In this document: in pieces, positions 27,515-34,019 of the stretch
Numbering within the stretch: position 1 is the stretch's first letter
How the letters are laid out: each line of letters starts with the position of its first letter
Assembly: GCA_021734905.1 (NCBI GenBank)
Contig: JAIPIB010000001.1
Span: 140,588-204,587 of the forward strand
DNA length: 64,000 nt
Direction of reading: 5' to 3'
Origin: Minisyncoccota bacterium
GTDB taxonomy: Bacteria; Patescibacteria; Paceibacteria; UBA9973; UBA918
Notes under the pieces: generated by a model
The model's input: the letters and a program-made list of their open reading frames with translations, nothing else
What the model was told of the DNA's origin: nothing
Database searches by the model: none
Program-made: the position numbers and the translations under genes

Positions 27515-28195
27515 ATGGAAGACATGATACATAAAGATAACGAATTACGAAATATGTCAAAACTTGAAGAGAGGATAGTTTTTTTCTTTGTGTGTATTGG
27601 TATTATTTCGATAACATATGGTGTACTTTTTGTACTTGATTTTCTCCCAGAGAAGAAAGTGCTTGACACTGATACTGTCGCGCTTATGGATGAACAGCTA
27701 GAGAATCTTGAATCGAATGAAGTAACAGCTCTAGATGAGGAGTCCGTTCCTGTTGAAGCTCTGCCAATAAGCATTATTATTGACTCACTGGATAAGAAAG
27801 TAACAATTCTTAATCCAGATACTGATTCTATTTCAGCACTTGATGAAGCCCTTCTTTCTGGCGTTGTCCGCCATCCAGATTCAGCGGATTTTAATGAGAA
27901 GGGAACTATTTTTCTTCTTGGACATTCGAGCTATCTTCCGGTAGTAAATAATAAAAACTTTCAAGCATTTAATGGAATTCAGAAACTTAAATGGGGAGAC
28001 ACGATTCGTCTTCGTTCATCTGATACTGAGTATGTCTATAGTGTTGCAAGGGTTTACGAAGCAAAGGCGACAGATGCTGAAGTGAAGATTGAAAGAGGTG
28101 TTTCAAGCCTCATACTTTCAACATGCAACTCTTTTGGTACAAAAGATGACCGATTTATTGTTGAGGCTATGTTTGTCGAGTCACATAGTTTTTAA
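27515..28195 (+). CDS. Sortase (class D/E-like transpeptidase)
   Basis: The membrane cysteine transpeptidase has 226 residues from the ATG at 27515. An N-terminal transmembrane helix (IVFFFVCIGIISITYGVLFVL, about residues 21-41) and an acidic stalk precede the catalytic beta-barrel. Active-site residues are visible: His137 in LLGHSSYLPV, Cys204 in LILSTCNSFG (family TLxTC) and Arg213 in DDRFIVEA. By family, it cleaves a sorting motif and links the surface protein to an envelope amine. Two plausible substrates with a VPYTG motif lie immediately downstream (29746 and 32885). The start was set downstream of its own promoter. Confidence 0.9.
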   Translation: MEDMIHKDNELRNMSKLEERIVFFFVCIGIISITYGVLFVLDFLPEKKVLDTDTVALMDEQLENLESNEVTALDEESVPVEALPISIIIDSLDKKVTILNPDTDSISALDEALLSGVVRHPDSADFNEKGTIFLLGHSSYLPVVNNKNFQAFNGIQKLKWGDTIRLRSSDTEYVYSVARVYEAKATDAEVKIERGVSSLILSTCNSFGTKDDRFIVEAMFVESHSF

Positions 28196-28249
28196 CCCCT
28201 ATTTTTAAGTGGAAGCTATAAAAGCTTTAAAATAAGCCACCTCAGACCC

Positions 28250-28278
28250 TTGACAAGAAAATTAGTACGACGTATAAT
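28250..28278 (+). promoter_or_regulatory. Consensus promoter of cassette 1
   Basis: TTGACA (28250-28255), a 17-nt spacer and TATAAT (28273-28278) form a perfect sigma-70 promoter. The ATG is 201 nt downstream, so a long leader is made. Confidence 0.9.
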
Positions 28279-28285
28279 ATATAGA

Positions 28286-28479
28286 TAAGGTTCTTCTCTT
28301 GATGATCTAAAGGTATATTGTTCTCTCACAGGTTAGGCATATGGTAGTTGGCTTTTTGAATGGAAAAGTTTTAAATCTTCTTTTTAGGAAGCCACCTGCG
28401 AGCACATTGTGCGCAAAGGGAGGGTATAAGTCTGCATGAAGATGTAGACATTGATCGTTGATTTTAAAAGGAGACCATC
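28286..28479 (+). promoter_or_regulatory. Structured 5' leader of cassette 1 (element A, copy 1)
   Basis: This leader of roughly 195 nt shares ordered blocks with the leader at 31390-31576: TGGTAGTTGGCT (28342-28353), TTTAGGAAGCCACCT (28383-28397), GTCTGCAT (28430-28437), then GACATTGAT and AAAAGGAGA before the ATG. CCACCT (28392-28397) can pair with AGGGAGG (28417-28423), and the same pairing is possible in the other copy. It could be a regulatory RNA. The ligand or partner is unknown. Confidence 0.6.
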
Positions 28480-29607
28480 ATGGTCGTCAAGACAATCCGC
28501 GCCATAGTGGCGCTTCTTACCGTAGCAATGTTTGCTGGATGTGCCCAAATGGGCGGCGGAGGCGGTGCTGGGTCCTCAGAAGGACCAAGCGCCGCAGCTG
28601 TCGTGGCAGCACAACAAGTCGCTCTACAAGAGCAAGCCCGGGCGCAAGCAACTATCGCACCTTCACCGCTGGTTCAAAAAACCAGCATAACCGAACCAGC
28701 GGCAGCAAGATTGCCGTTGGCGAGAAAGGGAGAAATCTCTTCTACAAAGGTGCTCGCGAAGAACATTCGCGAAGCACTTGCGAAGGATCCTTCCGGTAAC
28801 AAGAGGTTGGTCAAGGGGACCAATACCACAGCAGCTGGCTTTCTTGCTTCAGTGCAAGCCGCCGGTGGCACGGTGAATGGCCTCGAGGCACTTCCTGTAT
28901 ATCTTGAGTCGCTCATGGCTCGTGATATGCCTTCGGGCAAACTTACGATGTCGCGGGTGTTGTACTCGGCAGGGAAAGGTGTCGAGAAGTATCAGCTCGA
29001 CATCAAGAATGGCTTCACACGCTTGGCGCACAAGGGAGAAAAGGGGTGGTACGACGCCAATACGGGTCGCCTTATTCTCGCTGGTGACTGTAGCAACAGT
29101 CCTCTCAGGTTTACCGAGGGGCCAGTTGCAACAGTGCCTGTGCAACAAGCACAAGCGACACAGCCAGCTCTTCAGTGCGGCGACGGCAAGAAGTATTTTG
29201 TCGTTCGTATCTTGCAAAAGGAAGCGATGGAAGTCGCAGGCGTCAGGGGAGCGGTCGCCGTTGAGCGGGCGAAGCGTCAGTATCATGACGGCGCATCACT
29301 TTCGGGTACATTCGCTGCTGAATTCAAGGCGATGCTCGACGCGGGGGAGTTGTCTCGGAGCACAAAACCCCACAAGGTTTCAGTGAATCTACTGAAGCCA
29401 GACGGTGGTGTGGTCGAAGTCCTTCCCTTCGGTGCCGTCGTGGGAGAATATCGCAATGAATTGCCCAAGGAATTTCGTGGGCAGGATCAAATGCAGGTAG
29501 TTTTTCCCGAGTCGATCAAGCTTCTTCATTATCCCTTCAAGGATATGAGGGAGATGCGATCAAGCTTCGTCAATTGCGTGAATGTTTTTTACGCAATCGA
29601 GAAGTAA
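28480..29607 (+). CDS. Putative lipoprotein of unknown function, GC-rich
   Basis: The 375-residue protein begins with a lipoprotein-type signal peptide (VVKTIRAIVALLTVAMFAGC, lipid-modifiable Cys21) and a Gly/Ser/Ala-rich spacer. The rest is a soluble domain with no motif that I can name. One segment (KYQLDIKNGFTRLAHKGEKG) and a CNSVN-like Cys near the C-terminus suggest a folded extracytoplasmic domain. The start is set by the Shine-Dalgarno AAAAGGAGA 5 nt before the ATG. The codon use (GTC, CGC, GGC, CTC) is clearly more GC-rich than in the flanking sortase and surface-protein genes, which suggests transfer or different selection. Confidence 0.6.
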   Translation: MVVKTIRAIVALLTVAMFAGCAQMGGGGGAGSSEGPSAAAVVAAQQVALQEQARAQATIAPSPLVQKTSITEPAAARLPLARKGEISSTKVLAKNIREALAKDPSGNKRLVKGTNTTAAGFLASVQAAGGTVNGLEALPVYLESLMARDMPSGKLTMSRVLYSAGKGVEKYQLDIKNGFTRLAHKGEKGWYDANTGRLILAGDCSNSPLRFTEGPVATVPVQQAQATQPALQCGDGKKYFVVRILQKEAMEVAGVRGAVAVERAKRQYHDGASLSGTFAAEFKAMLDAGELSRSTKPHKVSVNLLKPDGGVVEVLPFGAVVGEYRNELPKEFRGQDQMQVVFPESIKLLHYPFKDMREMRSSFVNCVNVFYAIEK

Positions 29608-29620
29608 TCTTCTGAGGTTG

Positions 29621-29660
29621 AGTAGCAGGTGCGCTCGCGCACCTGCTACTAATCTCTTTT
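29621..29660 (+). terminator. Terminator of cassette 1 lipoprotein gene
   Basis: A 13-bp GC-rich stem (AGTAGCAGGTGCG with its complement) and a CTCG loop are followed by AATCTCTTTTTT. Confidence 0.85.
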
Positions 29661-29671
29661 TTCATTCTTTC

Positions 29672-29706
29672 AATATTCTTACGTGCTGAACGTAGGTGAG
29701 AATATT
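29672..29706 (+). promoter_or_regulatory. Conserved 35-nt hairpin (element B, copy 1)
   Basis: The hairpin has an outer stem AATATTCT/AGAATATT, an inner stem TACGT/ACGTA, a 5-nt loop and a GGTG internal bulge on the 3' side. The same 35-nt structure recurs at 32826-32860 upstream of the paralogous gene, with one covarying pair (T-A to C-G) and two wobble-compatible changes. A short ORF (ATG at 29714, 11 codons) follows and its TGA overlaps the ATG of the surface-protein gene. Confidence 0.75.
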
Positions 29707-29745
29707 CAGAAGTATGAACAATATTTTAGAAAATTATTTATTGCT

Positions 29746-31293
29746 ATGAAAAAAATATATTCAAAAATAAATATACTAGTACTTCGAGGTAGTCTCGTTG
29801 CGTTTTTTCTCGTTGTATTTTTTACTCAAAGTATAGGATCTACACTTAGTGCTCAATATGCTTACGCCGATGAAGGGGGAGTTGGGAGCTCAGTATTTGT
29901 TTACATTGATGAGGGAGGTGTAGGAAGTAGCAATTATGAACCATGGCCTGATATCGACTATGGTGCTTATACAGAAGGAGGGATTGGGAGTAGCTATGGT
30001 TCAGTTCAGTCTGTCACAAGTAATACTTCAGGTGCAGCCGTGTCATATGAATACATAGTCCAGTATGAGAATAGTCCATATGCATATTCGTATGCCCCGA
30101 CAACATACTCATATAATCCGACGACGTATGGTTCATATCAGTATTCATACGCCCCAACAAACTACTCATATAATCCAACAACATACTCAGATAGATCATC
30201 AACATATTCAACCTATGATTATTCATATGATCCAAAAATATATAATGATTATGGTGACGTGCGATGTGATATTGATGCGAGTGATACACGTGTAGAAAAA
30301 GGTGATCGAATTACACTTGATTGGAATACGACGAATGCAGATGATGTTCGTATCAATCAGGGTATTGGAGATGTTTCTGATGATGGAAGTAGACGAGTCA
30401 CGATAACGAAAGATACAACCTTCACACTTACGGCGCGCAATGGTTCTGATACGAGAACATGTCGTGTACAGGTTAGGGTTGACGATGATTCAGATGATAT
30501 TCCTCGTTGTCGACTTACTATTTCAGATACCCGTATTCAGGTGGGAGAGCAAGTAACGCTCTCATGGGATAATCTTCGCACCGATCGACTTGTCCTTCGA
30601 GATAGTCATGGAATTACCATCGCTGATTCAAAGTATGATCGTACGCTCGATGAAGATGCAGGAGCACTCTTTCTTCGTCCAACAAGGCAGACAGATTATG
30701 TGGCAACGGTATATAACGGAAATGAACGACGAACGTGTACTGTTGGTGTGCAAACTGACAACGTGGTAATTACGAGTGTGCGTTCACAGGGTGGTATTCC
30801 ACTTGCTGGGGTTCCATATACAGGTTTTGAGGCTGGTCCAGCTCTAACAACTTTCTTTTATCTCGTCCTTATAATTTGGGGGGTTATTATTGCCTACGTC
30901 CTTGTGATAAGAAAAAAAGTACTTGTAAATGAACCTGACGTCCTTGATGTATATACAAAAATGACAGAGACAAATATGCCAGAGATTTCTGTCGATATGT
31001 ATGAACAATCACTAGCAACACCAAGTAATTTACCCATTGATACTGATGAGAGTCAGGATGATGAAGACTCTCCATTACTTGATGAAACATTTCAAGCACT
31101 CGAAGGCTACGCACATGAGCATAAAACACTTGTTTCAAGTGAAGCACTTCGCTTTATTGAATCACAAGGAGGGACTATGGAAGCGCAGGTTGCAACTCTT
31201 GATCATGTTATAAAGTTGGCGAAAGCGCGATACCCAATAGAAAATGGATGGACAGTTCTTAATAAAGATCGAGTAATCACCCTACTTGAATAG
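29746..31293 (+). CDS. Surface protein 1: EGGVGSS repeats, Tyr-rich repeats, VPYTG sorting motif, long cytoplasmic tail
   Basis: The 515-residue product has a signal peptide (LVAFFLVVFFTQSIGSTLSAQYAYA). Three EGG(V/I)GSS motifs lie at about residues 43-83, then a Tyr-rich repeat tract with SYAPTTYSYNPTTY units (about 112-168) and two tandem Ig-like domains, each with a Cys pair (C174/C239 and C255/C331). The sorting motif VPYTG is at 356-360, followed by a transmembrane helix at about 367-388 and RKK. Unlike normal sortase substrates it continues for about 127 more acidic residues. The start at 29746 overlaps the stop of a short upstream ORF. The second Ig-like domain and VPYTG are homologous to the protein at 32885. 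Probable substrate of the sortase at 27515. Confidence 0.75.
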   Translation: MKKIYSKINILVLRGSLVAFFLVVFFTQSIGSTLSAQYAYADEGGVGSSVFVYIDEGGVGSSNYEPWPDIDYGAYTEGGIGSSYGSVQSVTSNTSGAAVSYEYIVQYENSPYAYSYAPTTYSYNPTTYGSYQYSYAPTNYSYNPTTYSDRSSTYSTYDYSYDPKIYNDYGDVRCDIDASDTRVEKGDRITLDWNTTNADDVRINQGIGDVSDDGSRRVTITKDTTFTLTARNGSDTRTCRVQVRVDDDSDDIPRCRLTISDTRIQVGEQVTLSWDNLRTDRLVLRDSHGITIADSKYDRTLDEDAGALFLRPTRQTDYVATVYNGNERRTCTVGVQTDNVVITSVRSQGGIPLAGVPYTGFEAGPALTTFFYLVLIIWGVIIAYVLVIRKKVLVNEPDVLDVYTKMTETNMPEISVDMYEQSLATPSNLPIDTDESQDDEDSPLLDETFQALEGYAHEHKTLVSSEALRFIESQGGTMEAQVATLDHVIKLAKARYPIENGWTVLNKDRVITLLE

Positions 31294-31301
31294 GTGGGTG
31301 A

Positions 31302-31343
31302 CTACCGGATCAGCCAGACGTATATGTCTGGCTGATCCGGTAG
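31302..31343 (+). terminator. Perfect 18-bp hairpin after surface protein 1
   Basis: CTACCGGATCAGCCAGAC pairs perfectly with 31326-31343 around a 6-nt loop. There is no T tract after it, so it may be an mRNA-stabilising 3' end or a boundary element rather than a standard terminator. The next promoter begins 11 nt later. Confidence 0.65.
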
Positions 31344-31354
31344 GAGGTGTTATA

Positions 31355-31383
31355 TTGACATCGATACCATTATGCAGTATAGT
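31355..31383 (+). promoter_or_regulatory. Promoter of cassette 2
   Basis: TTGACA (31355-31360), a 17-nt spacer and TATAGT (31378-31383) have the same geometry as the cassette 1 promoter. Confidence 0.85.
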
Positions 31384-31389
31384 TTTGCA

Positions 31390-31576
31390 CAAATAAGTTC
31401 TCGGGGCGTTCTTAATTTTTTTCGGTCTCAAACCGAAAAAACAAAAATTGGTAGTTGGCTCGCTGTATAGAAAATTTCTTTTAAAATTCTATTTAGGAAG
31501 CCGCCTATGATTGATGTAGGGGGAGGCGTCTGCATTTTTGTGGACACGTTCATTGATATGAAAAGGAGGTCGCACC
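31390..31576 (+). promoter_or_regulatory. Structured 5' leader of cassette 2 (element A, copy 2)
   Basis: TGGTAGTTGGCT (31449-31460), TTTAGGAAGCCGCCT (31492-31506) and GTCTGCAT (31528-31535) repeat the cassette 1 leader in the same order. A TTTTTTCGGT...ACCGAAAAAA hairpin lies near the 5' end. The Shine-Dalgarno is AAAAGGAGGT at 31561-31570. Confidence 0.6.
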
Positions 31577-32068
31577 ATGACAAAACTTACGTGGCGTCGC
31601 TACTGGTGGAGTGTCATGATTGTGGCACTCCTTGCATTTATAGCAGGAATTGATTCTTCACCAAAAGTACGTGCTCTTGCAAAAGGTTATTACCAACTGG
31701 TGATTGACCTGAAAGGAGACTTTGCTGGAGCAGTCAAGGCACGCACTTCACCTAACAGCGAGTTTGAAAAAACTGTTGTTATGAAAACAAAACCTAGAGA
31801 GAGTCCTCCAAAACTAGAGGAGTCTTTGGAAGGTTTGACTCCTGAGCCAGCATCAAAAAAGGCTGAGTCAGAGAAGGTTGTGGTCCTGCCTTCGAAAGCG
31901 GAACCATTACCTACGAAGGTGAAGAAGGAAAAGAAGCAAGCGAACAAACCTGCCAAAGAATCCTCTTCGAGGAAACCTGCAGTTGTGTGTAGGGATGTCG
32001 ATGTAGGACCATCCAAGGCAGACGCCATTCTTGGGATTCCTCCCAGAAGTGTATGTTCAAACTCATAG
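31577..32068 (+). CDS. Exported or membrane-anchored Lys/Pro-rich protein of unknown function
   Basis: The 163-residue protein has an N-terminal hydrophobic segment (WWSVMIVALLAFIAGIDSS) that is a signal anchor or signal peptide. A long low-complexity region rich in Lys, Glu, Pro and Ser follows, and the end contains two Cys (VVCRDVDVG and RSVCSNS). The Shine-Dalgarno AAAAGGAGGTCGCACC decides the start. It is the first gene of cassette 2 and lies 14 nt before the next gene, with which it shares an almost identical ribosome-binding site. I recognise no family. Confidence 0.6.
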   Translation: MTKLTWRRYWWSVMIVALLAFIAGIDSSPKVRALAKGYYQLVIDLKGDFAGAVKARTSPNSEFEKTVVMKTKPRESPPKLEESLEGLTPEPASKKAESEKVVVLPSKAEPLPTKVKKEKKQANKPAKESSSRKPAVVCRDVDVGPSKADAILGIPPRSVCSNS

Positions 32069-32082
32069 AAGGAGGTCGCACC

Positions 32083-32742
32083 ATGAAACGTAACAATTGG
32101 TTTTTGCCTGTTGTGGCAGTGCTTGCACTCGTCACGAGCGGATATGCCTTTGCAGCATCGTGTACCAAGCACGAACAGAAAGGCTGTCTGGAAATTCAGG
32201 TCCTCAATGTCTCGTGGGAGAAGGGAAATTCAAACCTTCAAGGACTAGACGGGCCGCCAAAAGATGACGACGACAGACTGAGACGCACCAAGAGTCTTGG
32301 GCCGGATTTGCTCAAGGCATACGAGAGAGGTGATGTCGAAGCGGCAGCACCTCGGTCGTACCATGTCTTCTTTTGGAAACCGAACATGGACATCACGACT
32401 GAAGCGATGGCATCATGGCGGTTGAACGGGAAGATAGTTTCACGTGGGGATGTTGAGGAGGTTACGGGGAAGGTCCCAGGGCCAAAATCGACTGGGCTTG
32501 GAGAACCAAACCGCGTCTATAGGGTTTGGGTGACTGGAGAAAAAGCTTTTGCTCTTTCATTTCAGGCACCGTGGGACCTGTTCACCAAAGATACGGTGAT
32601 TATGGTCACCCCTGAAGGCGGGAAAAGTGTCCATCCAGGGAACGGAAAAGCGCTCTGGATCATGCCAAAATACCTGAACGAAACAATCAGGGTCGGGGCG
32701 TGGGATTGGGTATTGATGGCCTTTGTCCTCAATCCTGAGTGA
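32083..32742 (+). CDS. Secreted protein of unknown function, GC-rich
   Basis: The 219-residue product has a clear signal peptide (FLPVVAVLALVTSGYAFA, cut before ASC) and a mature N-terminus with two Cys (SCTKHEQKGC). It is a soluble domain with many Trp (WRLNG, VWVTGEKAF, APWDLF). The start at 32083 is chosen over an upstream ATG at 32053 because AGAAGGAGGTCGCACC ends just before it. Codon use is GC-rich like the lipoprotein of cassette 1. No known family is apparent. Confidence 0.65.
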   Translation: MKRNNWFLPVVAVLALVTSGYAFAASCTKHEQKGCLEIQVLNVSWEKGNSNLQGLDGPPKDDDDRLRRTKSLGPDLLKAYERGDVEAAAPRSYHVFFWKPNMDITTEAMASWRLNGKIVSRGDVEEVTGKVPGPKSTGLGEPNRVYRVWVTGEKAFALSFQAPWDLFTKDTVIMVTPEGGKSVHPGNGKALWIMPKYLNETIRVGAWDWVLMAFVLNPE

Positions 32743-32766
32743 GGTTGTTCTTTTGAAGTATGGATC

Positions 32767-32815
32767 TATCCAGCAGTCACACGAATGTGTGTGACTGCTG
32801 GATAATCTTTTTTAT
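32767..32815 (+). terminator. Terminator of cassette 2 secreted genes
   Basis: A 16-bp perfect stem (TATCCAGCAGTCACAC and complement) with a 6-nt loop is followed by ATCTTTTTT. Confidence 0.9.
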
Positions 32816-32825
32816 TCATTCTTTC

Positions 32826-32860
32826 AATACTCATGCGTACATGATGTAGGTGGGAGTATT
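32826..32860 (+). promoter_or_regulatory. Conserved 35-nt hairpin (element B, copy 2)
   Basis: The outer stem is AATACTC/GAGTATT and the inner stem TGCGT/ATGTA (two G-U pairs), with the same GGTG bulge as copy 1. Flanks are shared too (TCATTCTTTC before, AGAAG.ATGAA after). A minimal ORF (ATG AAT CAA TAA at 32868) follows, 5 nt before the surface-protein start. Confidence 0.75.
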
Positions 32861-32884
32861 TAGAAGCATGAATCAATAATAAGT

Positions 32885-33952
32885 ATGAAAAATAATATTA
32901 AGACAAGTAGCAAAATGAGTACCTGGATGTATGTGTGTCTTACTGCGCTCATGCTTATGGTTGGACTCTATATAATTCTTCCTTCATTCGTATTAACAGA
33001 AAGAGTTGAGCGTGTTGTGTATACCACAATGAATGCTGATGCGTTTGGTGGAGGTGGAGGTGGTGGTGGTGGTGGAGGTGGTGGTGGAGGCGATGCAGGT
33101 CCTGGTGTCGGAGACGCCGGCAGCGTTGGTGGAGGAGAAGGCGGAGTTGGAGTTTCTGCAGCTGCTGCACCAGCTGCGCCTAGTTCCCCTGCATCTGGAG
33201 GAGAAGGTGGGGTTGGGTCAAGCGTAGGAGCTTCAGGAGCATCTGGAGGAGAAGGTGGAGTTGGGTCAAGCGTAGGAGCTTCAGGAGCATCTGGAGGAGA
33301 AGGCGGAGTTGGGTCAAGCGTAGGAGACTCATCTAGTGTAGGTTCCTCTGGAGACACTGGAGGAGCTGGAGATACTACCTTGGCACTTGCTCCAGTCGTA
33401 CCACCAGTAGTGCCTCCAGTCGTACCACCAGTAGTGCCTCCAGTAGTACCTCCAGTGGTTCCACCCGGAGGTGGAGGAGGGGGTGGCAGTAGTAGTGGTG
33501 GAGGTGGAGGAGGTTCAAGCTCACCTCGATGTGTTTTTACGGTTTCTGACAACGTTATCACTCTAGGTCAAACAGTAACGCTTTCATGGAATAACACGAG
33601 AACAAATAACATTACTATCATTGACAGTCTTGGTATTGTTTTTGTCGACACTGTTAACGCACCGATTTTTGATGAAGATACAGGAAGTGTCACCATTACT
33701 CCGATTCAATCAACAACATATACACTTACAGCAATACGTGGAGCACGTACTCGAGATTGTTCCGTGGATGTTTCAATCGTGGATTTAAATAGTGCGAGAT
33801 CTCAAGATGGAATTTCTCTATCTCGAGTCCCTTATACCGGCATTGGAACAAATCTTTCTATAGTATTCTTTGGCGGTGTTGCGGCATGGCTTGCATCTGT
33901 AGGATACGCTCTCCATATTCGACGCAGAAAAGTAGTTACGGAAAAAATATAA
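32885..33952 (+). CDS. Surface protein 2: Gly-rich, EGGVGSS repeats, Pro-rich stalk, VPYTG sorting motif
   Basis: The 355-residue product has an N-terminal signal or anchor (VCLTALMLMVGLYIILPSFVL). A Gly-rich tract (about 55-69) leads into four GGEGGVG(S/V)S repeats (about 84-146), a (VPP)n proline-rich stalk (about 168-194) and a Gly/Ser linker. One Ig-like domain with C216/C292 follows, then VPYTG (315-319), a transmembrane helix (about 325-344) and the tail RRRKVVTEKI. This is a textbook sortase-substrate layout. The Ig-like domain and sorting signal are paralogous to surface protein 1. The nearly exact DNA repeats in 33190-33330 encode the protein repeats. Confidence 0.85.
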   Translation: MKNNIKTSSKMSTWMYVCLTALMLMVGLYIILPSFVLTERVERVVYTTMNADAFGGGGGGGGGGGGGGGDAGPGVGDAGSVGGGEGGVGVSAAAAPAAPSSPASGGEGGVGSSVGASGASGGEGGVGSSVGASGASGGEGGVGSSVGDSSSVGSSGDTGGAGDTTLALAPVVPPVVPPVVPPVVPPVVPPVVPPGGGGGGGSSSGGGGGGSSSPRCVFTVSDNVITLGQTVTLSWNNTRTNNITIIDSLGIVFVDTVNAPIFDEDTGSVTITPIQSTTYTLTAIRGARTRDCSVDVSIVDLNSARSQDGISLSRVPYTGIGTNLSIVFFGGVAAWLASVGYALHIRRRKVVTEKI

Positions 33953-33964
33953 AGATAAGATTAT

Positions 33965-34001
33965 AATAAAAAACACAAGGCGCTGCCTTGTGTTTTTTAT
34001 T
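33965..34001. terminator. Bidirectional terminator between surface protein 2 and thrS
   Basis: A perfect 17-bp stem (AATAAAAAACACAAGGC and complement) with a GCT loop serves both converging genes. Confidence 0.9.
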
Positions 34002-34019
34002 TGCAGAGAGCCAGACTGC

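Noticed and set aside
33190..33330. Near-identical DNA repeats that might suggest a CRISPR or tandem-repeat element
   Set aside because: They encode GGEGGVGSSVGASGAS repeats in frame in a surface protein, with no spacers between repeats and no cas genes.
32968..33561. Long minus-strand ORF of Pro/Thr/Gly repeats opposite surface protein 2
   Set aside because: It is the antisense shadow of Gly/Ser/Pro-rich codons. It has no start context and the plus-strand gene has signal peptide, Cys pair and VPYTG.
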